17,160 nucleotides of DNA from the NCBI GenBank assembly GCA_000310025.1, contig FN649741.1, forward strand, positions 4,879,050 to 4,896,209, in the 5' to 3' direction. The translations under genes were made by a program, and so were the position numbers. The stretch's first letter is position 1. Every line of letters begins with the position of its first letter. The stretch is from Ectocarpus siliculosus (taxonomy: Eukaryota > Sar > Phaeophyceae > Ectocarpales > Ectocarpaceae). A model generated the notes under the pieces. It was not told the origin of the DNA and ran no database searches. It saw only the letters and a program-made list of their open reading frames with translations. This document shows, in pieces, positions 7,166 to 16,760 of the stretch.

Positions 7166-8235
7166 CTCGCATTCAGGCTTTTTTTCAACCTACTATTAGG
7201 GCACTTGACTATTAGCTGGCGAGATCCCCAACGGTTAGATCGAACCGCGACGGCTAAACCTTACTACCCCGAACGAAATACGGAGAAGAATGATGCACCT
7301 TTTTGTCCGCGAAACCCCCCCTCAAGTGATGCACCCACGACCACGTGAGTTCCCTCCCCCCCCCCCCCCCCCCTCATACGCATTTTGTACGTTTTCCATG
7401 AATTGGGGTTGCTAAGAGCTTCTCTGGAGACGAATACTTTCGCTGATTTTGCCCGACGTCGGGTGCAAATTTCCCAATTTCTAAAACGCGTTTTCCCCGG
7501 CGCCCCCCTTCCCGCTTTCTCCTTTTTTTTTTCATCTGCCCCCCCCCCCCCCCGGCATCAACATACGCAACAACACCGGCTCTTCGTTTCCACTAGCAGG
7601 AGCATACCGGCGACAACGGTGGAGAATCTGATTGCGGCCGCTGGTGTTCTTTCTGCCGCTGGTGTTCTCTCTGCCGCCGGCTTGCGGCGCCCCTCTACGC
7701 CGCTCGGCGAGAGGTCGGCGGCGGCGCACTCGGCACGGACCTCTGATGCTATCACAGCAGTGCCGCTCTCTCCCCGCTTTTGAGTCTTGCTTTCCTCTCG
7801 TACCCGAATCAGGATGGTTGTCGTTGTTTTCGAGAGGAGGGCTTTTCGTTGACACAGAGGACAGCAGTGTTGCTGCGAAGGGTAGGATTGCACGAGGGGA
7901 AACAGGAAACGGGCAAATACATGCGGTAGGCGCGAAAAGGAGTCAACGCGGTGGAGTACATGCGGGGGGGACCAAGGTTGGCCGCAAAAACTGGGCGCCC
8001 GCGAGGACTCTCTTGCGCGACTGTGGATGTGTACGTGCGATGTGATGGTGCAGCCAGAGAGGCGCGAACGAGCTCTGCTTTCTTGGCCTGCCTTCTTGCC
8101 TAGGGCAGTCTGATGGGCTTGGCCTGGGCTGTGTCCTTTGCCTGAGAACGGTAGAACTCTAGCTCTGCAGAGCTAGCTCCGCATCAACGAGCCCACGCCT
8201 GCCTTGCGTATGGTGCAGTCTTTGTTGCCTTTAGA
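7166..8235. other. Gene-poor spacer with C homopolymers and an 18-bp tandem repeat
   Basis: The region contains 18 consecutive C at 7356-7373 and 15 at 7539-7553. A tandem 18-bp repeat (GCCGCTGGTGTTCTTTCT and a one-base variant) occupies 7637-7672. An 18-nt perfect palindrome, CTAGCTCTGCAGAGCTAG, lies at 8159-8176. Open frames across 7385-8045 are Ser/Ala/Arg-rich with no domain and no good ATG context. No gene can be supported. Confidence 0.5.
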
Positions 8236-9637
8236 TCAGTTGTGTAGTGGATTCTGAACGTTGTTGTGCGCTAGCTTTCTTTTCGTTTTGTCTATTCTAT
8301 CTCCTTCCAGTTTTCTTTTTTGTTCGTTTTTTGTTTTTTGTTCTTCGGGTACGCCGTCTTTGGCAGCGTGCTTGTGCCTTTTCGCGTAGATGGCATCGAC
8401 GGTGTCGGAAAGGGACGAGGAAAAAGCCTGCCAAGGTTTGACTACATACACGTCCAAGAGCATCAGCAAGAACAACATTCAGCCTCTTGATTGGACAAGA
8501 AGCGTGTGAATAGTACAAGTATTAGTTTAGCCCGCACCTGGTTTATTTGTGCTGGTCTTGTCTGGGCGTCTAAAAATATACGGTAGCTCCTTTGAAAGGG
8601 AGGCCATCCATGGTGATCGTTAACGGGACCGAGACTCCTCCAAGGGTGTAGCGCGGTCTTCATCAAGCGTGGTGGGAAGCTAGCTAGTGTTTCCGACCAC
8701 TACCACTGGGAAGGCGGTGGGAATCAGGTTCGGTCATTTTCGCTCGCTCGTGTAGAAGGAATGTGTGTCTCCGGCTCTTGTTGTTATTACGCTGCGTGGA
8801 GAGGCGTTGCACTCAGAGAGAGCTTGAACGGTGTATCGTAGAGAGACGGGAGGTGGGCGTGGGCCTTCTGCTGTTGTATACCGGTATGTAATTGTAACAT
8901 CTTGGATGCCTCCGAGAGGGGGAAGAGAGACGAGGACAGCATAGAGAGAGTACGCGACGTGACTGGCTCACGTCAGGGGACGATCGTGGTTGACCGTGCG
9001 CTCGCTCCTTCCCCCGCCCCCACTTCCCTGCACCCCTGATTGAATGGCGGCAATCATGTGGTAAGGGTGATGGGGGTGTTGATGAAAGGTTGGGTACGAG
9101 GAGGGAGGATGCTGAGGGGAGAGGAGGGTGTCATAGAAGGAGTTTCTCATTTTCGATTTATATGTACGCGTTCGGTTTGCATCTATTTATTGCAGTGGGG
9201 TCTAGGCGGACCCCAAATCGAGAGAGAAGAGGTTCGTTGGTTCGGGTCTTCCTGGAATTGGTTGCTTTTCCCCAGGTGCGATGCTACAGCTGGGCTATGA
9301 CCGAATCCGGGTTGCTGGGTGTTGTTGGAGTTGAGAGGGCGAGGGAGTGTCCCACCCTCACCCCCGTATCGCCACTGCCTTCCTCCTATATATACCCCGG
9401 ACGATTTAGCGTCCTTCCCTTGTTTTCTTCCAAAACCAGGGCGTGTTACTAATCCGTGGACAAGTGCGACACAGCGTTCAGCCAGTCGTATGTATTGTGA
9501 GGAGACTGGCTGACTTGCGGTGGTAGTGGTGGCAAGGATTGAGAGGGAGCACGCGGAATGACACGATGATCCGCGAGAGTGTAGAGAGGGGGGTGGATAC
9601 TAGACACCGGACGCACGTCTCGTTTGCAGACTGTTGT
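8236..9637. other. Gene-poor spacer
   Basis: No recognisable protein or RNA gene is present. One minus-strand frame (8478 to 8236) has a hydrophobic start followed by a Lys-rich tail and is discussed as a weak lead. A 10-bp-arm inverted repeat (TCAGCCAGTC/GACTGGCTGA) occupies 9478-9487 and 9504-9513. The rest is GT/GA-rich unique-looking DNA. Confidence 0.45.
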
Positions 9638-9650
9638 GGGGGGGGGGGGG
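9638..9650. repeat. Poly-G run (13)
   Basis: Thirteen consecutive G are followed by ATACACAAC. The flank resembles that of the G run at 2464-2475 (followed by TACACAC). Confidence 0.9.
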
Positions 9651-10660
9651 ATACACAACTGTCTGGTAGAGAAACACCCGGTCTGTCGCCTGTCGCATCT
9701 GTCCGGAGAGAGGTCTTGATCAATCGATGATAGATTACCTGTTGTGACGTGGCGAGAAAAAGAAGTGATTTGATTTGGCGCTGAACCTGCGAAACGATAT
9801 CGAGCGTTCAGGGACGTCGTGAGTTGCTGAACAAAGTTGGTAGGTAATCAGGATGAGAACGTTCGCTGGTTTCACATAGATGTATGCCTGGGAACGGTAG
9901 TTTAGGGCTATCTTGTACATGGGATGTTGAAACGATTTTTTTCGCGCGGGGCATGTCTGTCCCCAAGGGAATAGCCGTGGCAGAACAAGGAGGGCAATTG
10001 GTCGGTCCGGTGCGTGCGGTCGTCATGTCCGTTTTGCATCGATGATCTTCGTTGAGATTCGAGATGTGTGGTCTCTCTTGCTACACGATTGATTGAGCGG
10101 GCAGGTTGTATATCTCGCTATCAGACGGCATCTCAAAAAGAACGGTCGCAGGTTATACCCTACCATCCGTCTTCCGCCGTCACGTTATTGGCTCTCCGAT
10201 CTGGGGTATAGCAGCATGGAGACAGCAACTAACTGTTGTAACAGCAGGAGTTAAGTGAATTATTCGCTGTCTCTCTCTGCGGTGCGTGCCTTCATTTCAA
10301 GATCCCCGAAGAGAACGAACACTCAACACACTGTTGCTGCTGTAGAGGGCGGAAATGCCGGAGAAGTGCAAATTGCCGGAATTAGGAATCCCAACCTGAA
10401 AACGTTTTCCCGGTGGACTGGACAAACAGGTCATCATCATCATCATCTACGTGTATGTATCTATCTACCGGTCACACACAGCAAGCTGACTCGTACCTAG
10501 CATTCGGACACAAATGACAAGGTGTCCCTCCGTGTACTTTTAACAATAAGGGCGCCGAGTGGACAGCTCACGGGTGGGTCGCCTCGTCGCCTCCCAAGGC
10601 TTTAGAAGGTCAACCTGCTCACCATCATAGGGAGATCGCAGAACACGACCCCACAGCAGA
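9651..10660. other. Gene-poor spacer, with a short CAT repeat
   Basis: Reading frames are short on both strands and show no domain. Five CAT units lie at 10432-10446. I see no promoter, tRNA or other RNA gene. Confidence 0.45.
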
Positions 10661-10663
10661 CAG

Positions 10664-10680
10664 GATATATATTATATATA
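10664..10680. promoter_or_regulatory. TATA-like AT-rich element upstream of the translocator gene
   Basis: A run of pure A/T (TATATATTATATATA) lies in otherwise GC-balanced DNA. It is about 130 bp upstream of a good splice donor (AAG|GTAACT at 10813/10814) and 690 bp upstream of the translocator ATG. It could be a core promoter element if the gene has a spliced 5'UTR. It could equally be a simple AT repeat. Confidence 0.25.
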
Positions 10681-10747
10681 GTCTCGAAGGCTGCATTTCG
10701 CCGCGTCGACCCGCGACGACTTCGGGAAACAACGTCGTCGCCGAAGG

Positions 10748-10768
10748 CAGCAGCAGCAGCAGCAGCAG
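10748..10768. repeat. (CAG)7 triplet repeat
   Basis: Seven uninterrupted CAG units lie between the AT-rich element and the candidate 5'UTR splice donor, in the region that may be transcribed as 5'UTR of the translocator gene. Confidence 0.9.
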
Positions 10769-10813
10769 GTCGAAACTCACAGCCGCTTGCTTGTCATGCT
10801 GCTGTCTGTCAAG

Positions 10814-11302
10814 GTAACTGCACACCTATGAAAGATGGACGCACGAAGGTTGAACACACGACTCATCTCGATGAAACATAGTCTACATCGCGATCGGGGT
10901 TGTTGATTATTGTATGTGGCGAGAGATCGACTCGTTGACGTCGGGATGCTTCTTCAAGACAACGAGGGTCCACAGTGCGCACCATCTCTACAACAATGAC
11001 ACCCAGAATATAGAACGATCTCTTCCTTTTCTCTCTCAGTATTCGTGTTGTTGTGTCTCATCATCGCGTGTGCGATGCAGAAGTTGTATGTACACTTGTC
11101 ATGTGTGTAAGATCTTGTCAAAAAATGATCTGGCGATCGATCGATCGTGGGTCGTCCCGTTTGTCTCGGAGGCGTGCTGCCTGAACAGAGGAGACGGGAA
11201 CACGGGGATGACCGAAAAAAAGGTTTTGCCGCCTCAATCTTTCTCCTGTCGCGCACGGCTCGTGCCTTCGACACAAAAGTGAAAGCCTTTTTTGCTTTCT
11301 CA
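10814..11302 (+). other. Candidate 5'UTR intron of the translocator gene
   Basis: A consensus donor (TCAAG|GTAACT) at 10814 and a strong acceptor with a pyrimidine tract (CCTTTTTTGCTTTCTCAG, ending 11302) could remove 489 bp just before the coding exon. A second acceptor (TTTCTCTCTCAG) ends at 11039. In the spliced leader an ATG at 10796 would open a ten-codon upstream frame (MLLSVK then QPPH and stop), which could modulate translation. This rests only on splice-site quality. Confidence 0.3.
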
Positions 11303-11335
11303 GCAACCACCACACTAGCCGGCGTGCTAGCACCC

Positions 11336-11355
11336 AGAGAGAGAGAGAGAGAGAG
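11336..11355. repeat. GA repeat in the 5' leader, next to the start codon
   Basis: About ten AG/GA units end 15 bp before the translocator ATG. The tract is therefore within the leader or core promoter. GA repeats can bind GAGA-type factors or affect translation initiation; here that is only a possibility. Confidence 0.85.
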
Positions 11356-11370
11356 GCAAAACCGAGCAGT

Positions 11371-11436
11371 ATGCGCCTGTCATGCACCCTCGCCGTGGGC
11401 GCCCTGGCCGTCGCCGCGAAGCAAACATGCGCGTTC
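11371..11436 (+). other. Signal peptide and ASAFAP-like cleavage site of the translocator preprotein
   Basis: The start MRLSCTLAVGALAVAAK has one positive charge and a hydrophobic core, then QTCA|FHVSAP. In stramenopile plastid preproteins the conserved residue after signal-peptide cleavage is Phe, here Phe22. That Phe is required for passage through the periplastid and outer plastid membranes in diatom experiments. This argues for a four-membrane plastid host and for location in the innermost plastid membranes. Confidence 0.85.
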
Positions 11437-14400
11437 CACGTGAGCGCGCCGGCGATCGCGGCGACAAGTAAGACCACCTTCACCTCGTCCACCTCCGCCA
11501 TCAGCGGGAGGCACGCGGCCACCGCGGTCGCGCCGGCGCGCGGCAGCAGGAACGTCCTGCAGGCCTCGCTCAACGTGCCCGGGTCCGGGTGGGTCCGCGG
11601 CCGCGCGGAGCGCGTTAAGTCCGCGCTGGTGCTCAACTCCGGTGACGCGACCGCGTCGGCCGCGGGAGCCGCTCCCGCCAAGGAGAAGACCAGCACGCTC
11701 AAGGTCGGCTTCTACCTGTTCGTGTGGTACAGCCTCACGATCGGGTACAACATCTACAACAAGGCCACCCTTAACCGGATGAACATCCCGTGGATCCTGA
11801 GCACCGTCCAGCTGGCGGTGGGCGCGGTCTACGTGAGCTTGATCTGGGCGCTCGGCGTGCGGAAGGCGCCCAAGCTGTCGGGCGACAACCTCAAGGCGGT
11901 GCTGCCCTTGGCGGCCCTCCACACCACCTCCCACATCGCGGCGGTGGTCGGTCTCTCCGCCGGCGCCATCGGCTTCGTACAGATCGTCAAGGTGTGTGAG
12001 AGTGCTGGTGGCTGTTGTTGCACCTCCTTCGGTGGTTGCATGCACAGAGCACGACAGCAGTAGTATGGTAGAGCAACATTGCAAGAAGGGCAAGCAGCTG
12101 CTGTTTTTCGTTGATTCGCGCTCTTTTTTTTTTTTGGCTCCTCTCTCTCTCTCGTTCTTCGTTCAACATAAAGTATGCATACGAAAATCTAACTTCTTCT
12201 TCTTCGCATGTATCTGCGAATCGAAAATGGATCGTTTTTATTGGCTGCCCGAAAGCAAAATCGTTGGTTGGTTCGTTGTTCCATGTTTTTTGCGCTCTGC
12301 CCGTGTTGTCGCACACTGATGATGCTCTATCCCTACGGTACAAGTACAGCGCCCAGGTGCGAGTGGAACAAAATCGAACTCGTCGGGGGGGGGGGTATTG
12401 ACATCTGGCGAGAAAAATGATGATATACCGAACCCAAATTATCGCGACGACCCCACCTTCAAGGAGTCGCCCGTTCAGATAGGAATGGCTTCAGCCTGCG
12501 GCAGCAGCGTGCATACGTCAGTCGCCTACCCTACTCAAAGATACACGACCGGTGGTGCATCAAACAAGCCAAGTTCCCACGCGTAGTGCTGGCCTAGTTC
12601 AGCACTAATCGTTGTGGATTTGTTGCGTGCGAAGTACCATTGCTCCCCAGCACGAGATAAAAGTCGTAGTTCGGTGCAGTTTCGAGGTTGGTTTGAGGAA
12701 CTGATGTTTGAGATACAGCAGTACAGGAGAGCGATCAGTATAAAAAGTTAAAAGTGTGGTTACTCCTGGTACAGGATAAAACCCGGGGTACCATACTTTT
12801 GACTACCTATGTACGGGTTATCGCTGGTTGAGTGTAATTAATATGCATATCTTCCTCGTCTAGCCCTGGCGTAGGCAGCCAGCAACGCAGAGCTATGTAT
12901 TTGAACAGCTGCTTTCACACAAGCAGTGTATGATTCCTGGTACAGAATAATTAATGGTGGGACATCGTTTGAGCGGCTCCCGCCTGCCCGCCCCCTGCAC
13001 ACCTAAAGCAAGTACAGCAGTTGTCACTGCTGTCTGCCGGTGTTGCTGCTGGATATGAAGTACTCAAGTTATTAGCTCTTCAGGCACTCGCCCAGTAGAC
13101 ACCATTCCATCTTGTCTGGAAATACCTCAGTACCATCCTTTTGCGTTGCTGTGTGATGCCATTTGAGAACTAACGATTCCTGCCTCTTCGTACTGGCCTG
13201 TTGACGCTGTGAAAGATATATACATAGGTTAGTGAAGGTTTGGATGTCTGATACACAATCAATCATCTTGATATTTTTCCATGTTGCCTCTATCATGTAT
13301 ACCCACCCTGAAATCAAAAGCATTTGTGGGTTTAAGGTATCTGGTGGTGTCTTGGCACAAAACCGGGTGGAAACTGGGCTTATTTTGAGTCTGTTTAGGC
13401 CTATACACTGAATTGCATCCGTGACACCAGCTGATGCAAGTACAAAGTATCTGCATCGTTAACATGCGAAATAAGTCCAGTACCCAGCCGGTTTCCCTCC
13501 ACTCACTGAAAAGACTCCACCACATCCCGTTCGACTGTGGGTATATCTCGAATGGGTAGTCTTTCTGTGTGTGTTTTTATTATTCCTTAATACATTTTAA
13601 AGCGTTTGTAGAGCCTGGTGATGATGAATCATCAACATGCTCCAAGTGGGGCTTGTGCGACCTAAAAGTGTACATCGTCGACCAGCAGTAGGATGGCCTG
13701 CCTTCAAGTAACCCACAGACGTCTCCGTTGATTTCTGTGCAGCACAGAGTATGCACAGCAATGAGCGTATTACGTATTAGCGCAACAAATAGCAAATAAC
13801 GTACATCGCAGCTCTAGCCTTGTCGACGGTTTCGGTTGGTGGACGAAGCTGATTGATGATATTGGTCATGCAAGTTGTTTCCCGCTTGTTTTCATGCGCG
13901 TTCACTGATTATGTTCCCGTCCGTTTGTCTCTTCCGCGGGGTGTGTGTGTCTTGTCTGTTGTCTTGTGTACCTCTTTATTATCTCCGTCGCAGGCGGGAG
14001 AGCCGCTCTTCACGGCGCTCTTCAGCGCTCTGTTCCTGGGCCAGATCTTCGCCCTGCCCGTGTACGCCGCGCTTCTCCCCGTCGTCGGCGGTGTCGCCAT
14101 CGCCTCCCTCAAGGAGCTCTCCTTCACGTGAGTTTTATCACTTACATTATCATGCTTGTATGTAGCATATTCTCTTCCCTATCGAAGCTTGTCCAGTCTT
14201 CACGCACTCTTATGTGTCTGGTTGTGTTACGTCCTTCACGTCAGTTTGTAGCATGTTTCTCGTTCCTTCCCAATCAGACATTTTCCATTCTACGTAGTCT
14301 TTGGTGTTTTTCTGGGGGGGGTTGCCCCTTCAGGAGCGCCATTATTTATTTTTTATATATTTTCGTGTTTTTTCCCGTTTTGTACGTGCTACACCTGCAA

Positions 14401-16760
14401 TGTTCGGTTGTCATATAGGGAACCATCAGATTACAGCACCAACAACGCCAGTCGGTGTCAAGTGGACGACTTCGACGACGAAGACGAAACCTCGTTCGAA
14501 GCATAGATTGATCCAAGTTGGCGTGTATTCGCGTCGCCTAGTCTCTAGCGCTTGCTGGGATTACCACCCATTTTTTTTTTTTTCTCTTCTCGGGGAGGTC
14601 GGGCAGAGAGGAACATGGGAAATGGCATCTATCAACAAATGCAAAGGGGTGGGAGTGACTGATGGAATGATACACCCTTGTATCGTTTCGCTCATGAATG
14701 CACCTCACCGATATCTCATCATTTCTGGGGTTTTGTGCAGCTTCTTTTTCGTTTGGTCGTACTCCTGTCCGTCACCAACATGACAAAAACATTCGTGTGT
14801 GGTGGTCGGACAGGTGGCTGGCGTTCGGCGGCGCGATGACCTCTAACGTTGCGGCGGCTTCCCGCGGTGTGCTCGCCAAGGTGAGAATAAATAGCAACCG
14901 TGTCACACGCGTTCGTTCAATCGTGCGTGAAGAGAGGGACAAGTTTTGCCGAACCACGTACCAGGTGTCGTTGGAGGCGTGTGTGCCACTGCACAGGAAT
15001 TCCTCCGTGCCGGCGCACCGGAGCTATTTCAGTAGACAGAGGTAAAACCTTGCGGTACAAAAGGGACAAGCGGCGGCAAGCCTCGGTTGGTCGTGGGATG
15101 GCGGGACAGGTGGAGGGGGCGGCGGGGAGAGACACTATGACGCAGGCACATCTCAGTGGGTAGCGTTCTGCACGACACCTACTGCTGTACAGAAATCCAA
15201 GCGTTGCTGTTCGTCCTGACAGCCGCCGAAACAATCGCGATGGCGGCGGAGGCAGGCATCTTGCTTTACAAGTTGGATGTACCTGTAGAGCACAGCGAAC
15301 GCATGAACGAGTGCGCAACCTTGCCACGGGGGTGCGTATCTCCTTCTCTGAAGGGACTACGGCATGACATGGTCAACAGCAGTACAAAAGTGCCCGATCC
15401 GGCCAAGCGTAGACTGAGCCCTCTCCACCCCCGCGCGCGCGCCGTTGCACGCATCCGCTTGGCCGGACGTGCTTGTGTTGTTACTCCAGGCGTCGATGGA
15501 CAAGCCCAAGGGCGAGAACATGGACGCGGGCAACCTGTACGGCGTCATGACCATCCTCGCGACGATCATGCTCGCCCCGTTCGCGTGGCTGGTGGAGGGC
15601 AAGCAGGTGCAGGGCCTCTACGACGCCGCGGTCGCCGCGGGACACACCAAGAAGACCCTGGCCAAGGGCGCCCTCTTGAGTGGCATCTTCTTCTACTTGT
15701 ACAAGTGAGTCTCGAGCCGTGGTCCTTGTCCTTGTCCTTGTCCTTGTCGGCCGCGGATGTTGTGGTTGCAAAGCAAGCACCATCTACGTACAAGTAGTCG
15801 CGAGTAACAGACTTCAAAGTTAAAAGAGGCTTTCCTGTGGGCGTTTGGCGTGCACTATTGTAGAACGTACCCCGTTGCAGCTCGGCGCCGCTGCAAGGCC
15901 GAGCGAGTGGCGATGTGAGTCCGGTGCCCCGAAATACTAGGCAGCCAAGATTCGTCCGAACGTAGATGGACGAGACTCCACGTTGAGGCGAAGAAGGCAG
16001 GCAGTCGATGGGGTTTGCGTGTGTCTGTTAGATTTCCACTTTCTGGTGGAGCAACGGCCATGGCCGCCACTGTATGGATATAAATAATCTCTCATATCTC
16101 TCTTGGGGGCGATGATTCTACTCGGCCATACCAGCACGAAGACCAACGTCAACAGCATACACGGAACTATAATAGCTTGTGTGTTGCAGTCATGGCTTGG
16201 TGTGGCGTGTTTTTCAATTCAAGTACGGGGGAGGGGGGGCGTGACAGCAGCGACGTGTCGAGGCCATCGCGAACATGCGGCATTCTGCGCGATCTTGTTG
16301 CCTTGAGGGCGAAGTATCAAGAACCGTGACATGCCCCGTGTACGCGCCCTCCCCAGCTGCTACCCTTTGAATGGCGTCTTTTGATTGGTCAACCTGTTAT
16401 CGCGGTTGATGAAGCTGCAGCACGCACAGCACTTGATCGATCGATGTGTGACTGTTGACGCAACCACCGCTGTAACGCGTTTGTTTTTGCCCACTTCCTC
16501 TCTTGGCCCGTCGTGGTGTTTTTTGTGTGACGTCGGAACTTGGGGGGTTTCGCAGCGAGGTGGCCTTCTACTGCCTTGACGCCATCCACCCCGTCACCCA
16601 CGCCGTGGCCAACACCGTCAAGCGCGTCTTCCTGATCGCCGTCAGCATCCTCGTGTTCGGCCACAAGCTCACCCCGCTCGGCAGCATAGGCTCGGCCGTC
16701 GCGATCGCCGGCGTGCTCCTGTACTCGCTCGCCAAGCAGAAGTTCCCCGACAAGAAGTAA
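11371..16760 (+). CDS. TPT: Plastid triose-phosphate/phosphate translocator family protein (5 exons, 413 aa)
   Basis: Exons are 11371-11991, 13994-14127, 14814-14880, 15490-15704 and 16556-16760 (TAA). All introns are GT-AG, in phases 0, 2, 0 and 2. The family exchanges inorganic phosphate for triose phosphates or related C3 sugar phosphates across plastid envelopes, exporting fixed carbon.

Residues 1-21 form a signal peptide. TCA|FHVSAP (Phe22) matches the ASAFAP cleavage motif of complex-plastid preproteins, and a Ser/Thr/Ala/Arg-rich transit peptide runs to about residue 110. The membrane domain starts at Lys111 (GFYLFVWYSLTIGYNIYNK). Family motifs follow: HTTSHIAAVVGLSAG; VK|AGEPLF across intron 1; ELSFT|W across intron 2; FFYLYN|EVAF across intron 4; and HPVTHAVANTVKR. 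Lys207, Tyr345, Lys368 and Arg369 match known substrate-binding positions by spacing and motif. The exact substrate cannot be read from sequence, but family and plastid location are secure. Confidence 0.95.
12750..12800. repeat. Imperfect inverted repeat within intron 1
   Basis: The left arm AAAAGTGTGGTTAC (12750-12763) and right arm GTACCATACTTTT (12788-12800) are complementary apart from one substitution and one extra base. Between them lies TCCTGGTACAGGATAA. The word TCCTGGTACAG recurs at 12935-12945, about 170 bp later, again followed closely by ATAA. These look like fragments of a repetitive element. Confidence 0.6.
13072..13525 (-). CDS. Possible two-exon antisense gene nested in translocator intron 1, unidentified
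   Basis: On the minus strand an open frame runs from ATG at 13525 to a GTGGGT donor at 13306. A 100-bp GT-AG intron (13306-13207) has a T-rich tract and TTTCACAG acceptor. It joins in phase 0 to a second exon (13206-13072) ending in TAA. The two exons would give 117 residues. The first contains a Cys-rich stretch (LCTCISWCHGCNSVY) and YLKPTNAFDFR. The second reads RQQASTKRQESLVLKWHH and ends CLLGECLKS. I recognise no family. The matching phase on both sides and the ordinary amino-acid composition argue for present or past coding, perhaps part of a transposon gene. Stops occur in all frames just upstream, so the 5' end may be decayed. Confidence 0.3.
14128..14813 (+). other. Translocator intron 2
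   Basis: Donor CAC|GTGAGT and acceptor GGACAG leave phase 2; the split codon restores Thr252 in SFT|WLAF. The 686 bp are T-rich, with a T run at 14570-14583. I see no gene or notable repeat. Confidence 0.9.
14881..15489 (+). other. Translocator intron 3
   Basis: Donor AAG|GTGAGA and acceptor TACTCCAG are phase 0, joining GVLAK to ASMDKPK. The open frames inside (both strands, 14900-15450) are Arg/Ser-rich chance frames. No other element is seen. Confidence 0.9.
15705..16555 (+). other. Translocator intron 4, with a hexanucleotide repeat
   Basis: Donor CAA|GTGAGT and acceptor TTTCGCAG are phase 2, and the split codon gives Asn346 in LYN|EVAF. Four TCCTTG units (15723-15746) start 18 bp after the donor. 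The rest of the 851 bp holds no recognisable gene. Confidence 0.9.

Larger units (their letters stand above)
11992..13993 (+). other. Translocator intron 1 (2.0 kb), hosting foreign-looking sequence
   Basis: The donor is AAG|GTGTGT and the acceptor GTCGCAG. The join gives IVK|AGEPLF, an intact family motif in the middle of a membrane helix. It is far longer than the other introns of the gene (609-851 bp). Its right two-thirds (about 12600-13850) are visibly more AT-rich than the flanks. They contain dispersed small repeats and a possible antisense gene, consistent with insertion of a mobile element into an older, shorter intron. A poly-G run (11) lies at 12385-12395. Confidence 0.85.

Noticed and set aside
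7195-7265. Possible tRNA (a TTAGATCGAACC segment resembling a T-arm)
   Set aside because: No acceptor stem, anticodon arm or D-arm can be folded around it.
7385-8045. Overlapping + strand frames in the spacer after the C2 gene
   Set aside because: Composition is low-complexity, some starts are only TTG, an AAGVLS repeat arises from an 18-bp tandem duplication, and no family or splice logic is visible.
11380-12093. Minus-strand open frame (237 codons) opposite translocator exon 1
   Set aside because: It is a shadow of a strongly conserved + strand exon and has no domain of its own.
12398-12586. Small + strand frame in translocator intron 1
   Set aside because: It starts just after a poly-G run, has no recognisable domain, and is inside an intron with no matching splice signals.
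14917-15327. Minus-strand 136-codon frame in translocator intron 3
   Set aside because: It is an Arg/Pro/Ser-rich chance frame wholly inside a well-defined intron, with no domain or splice sites.
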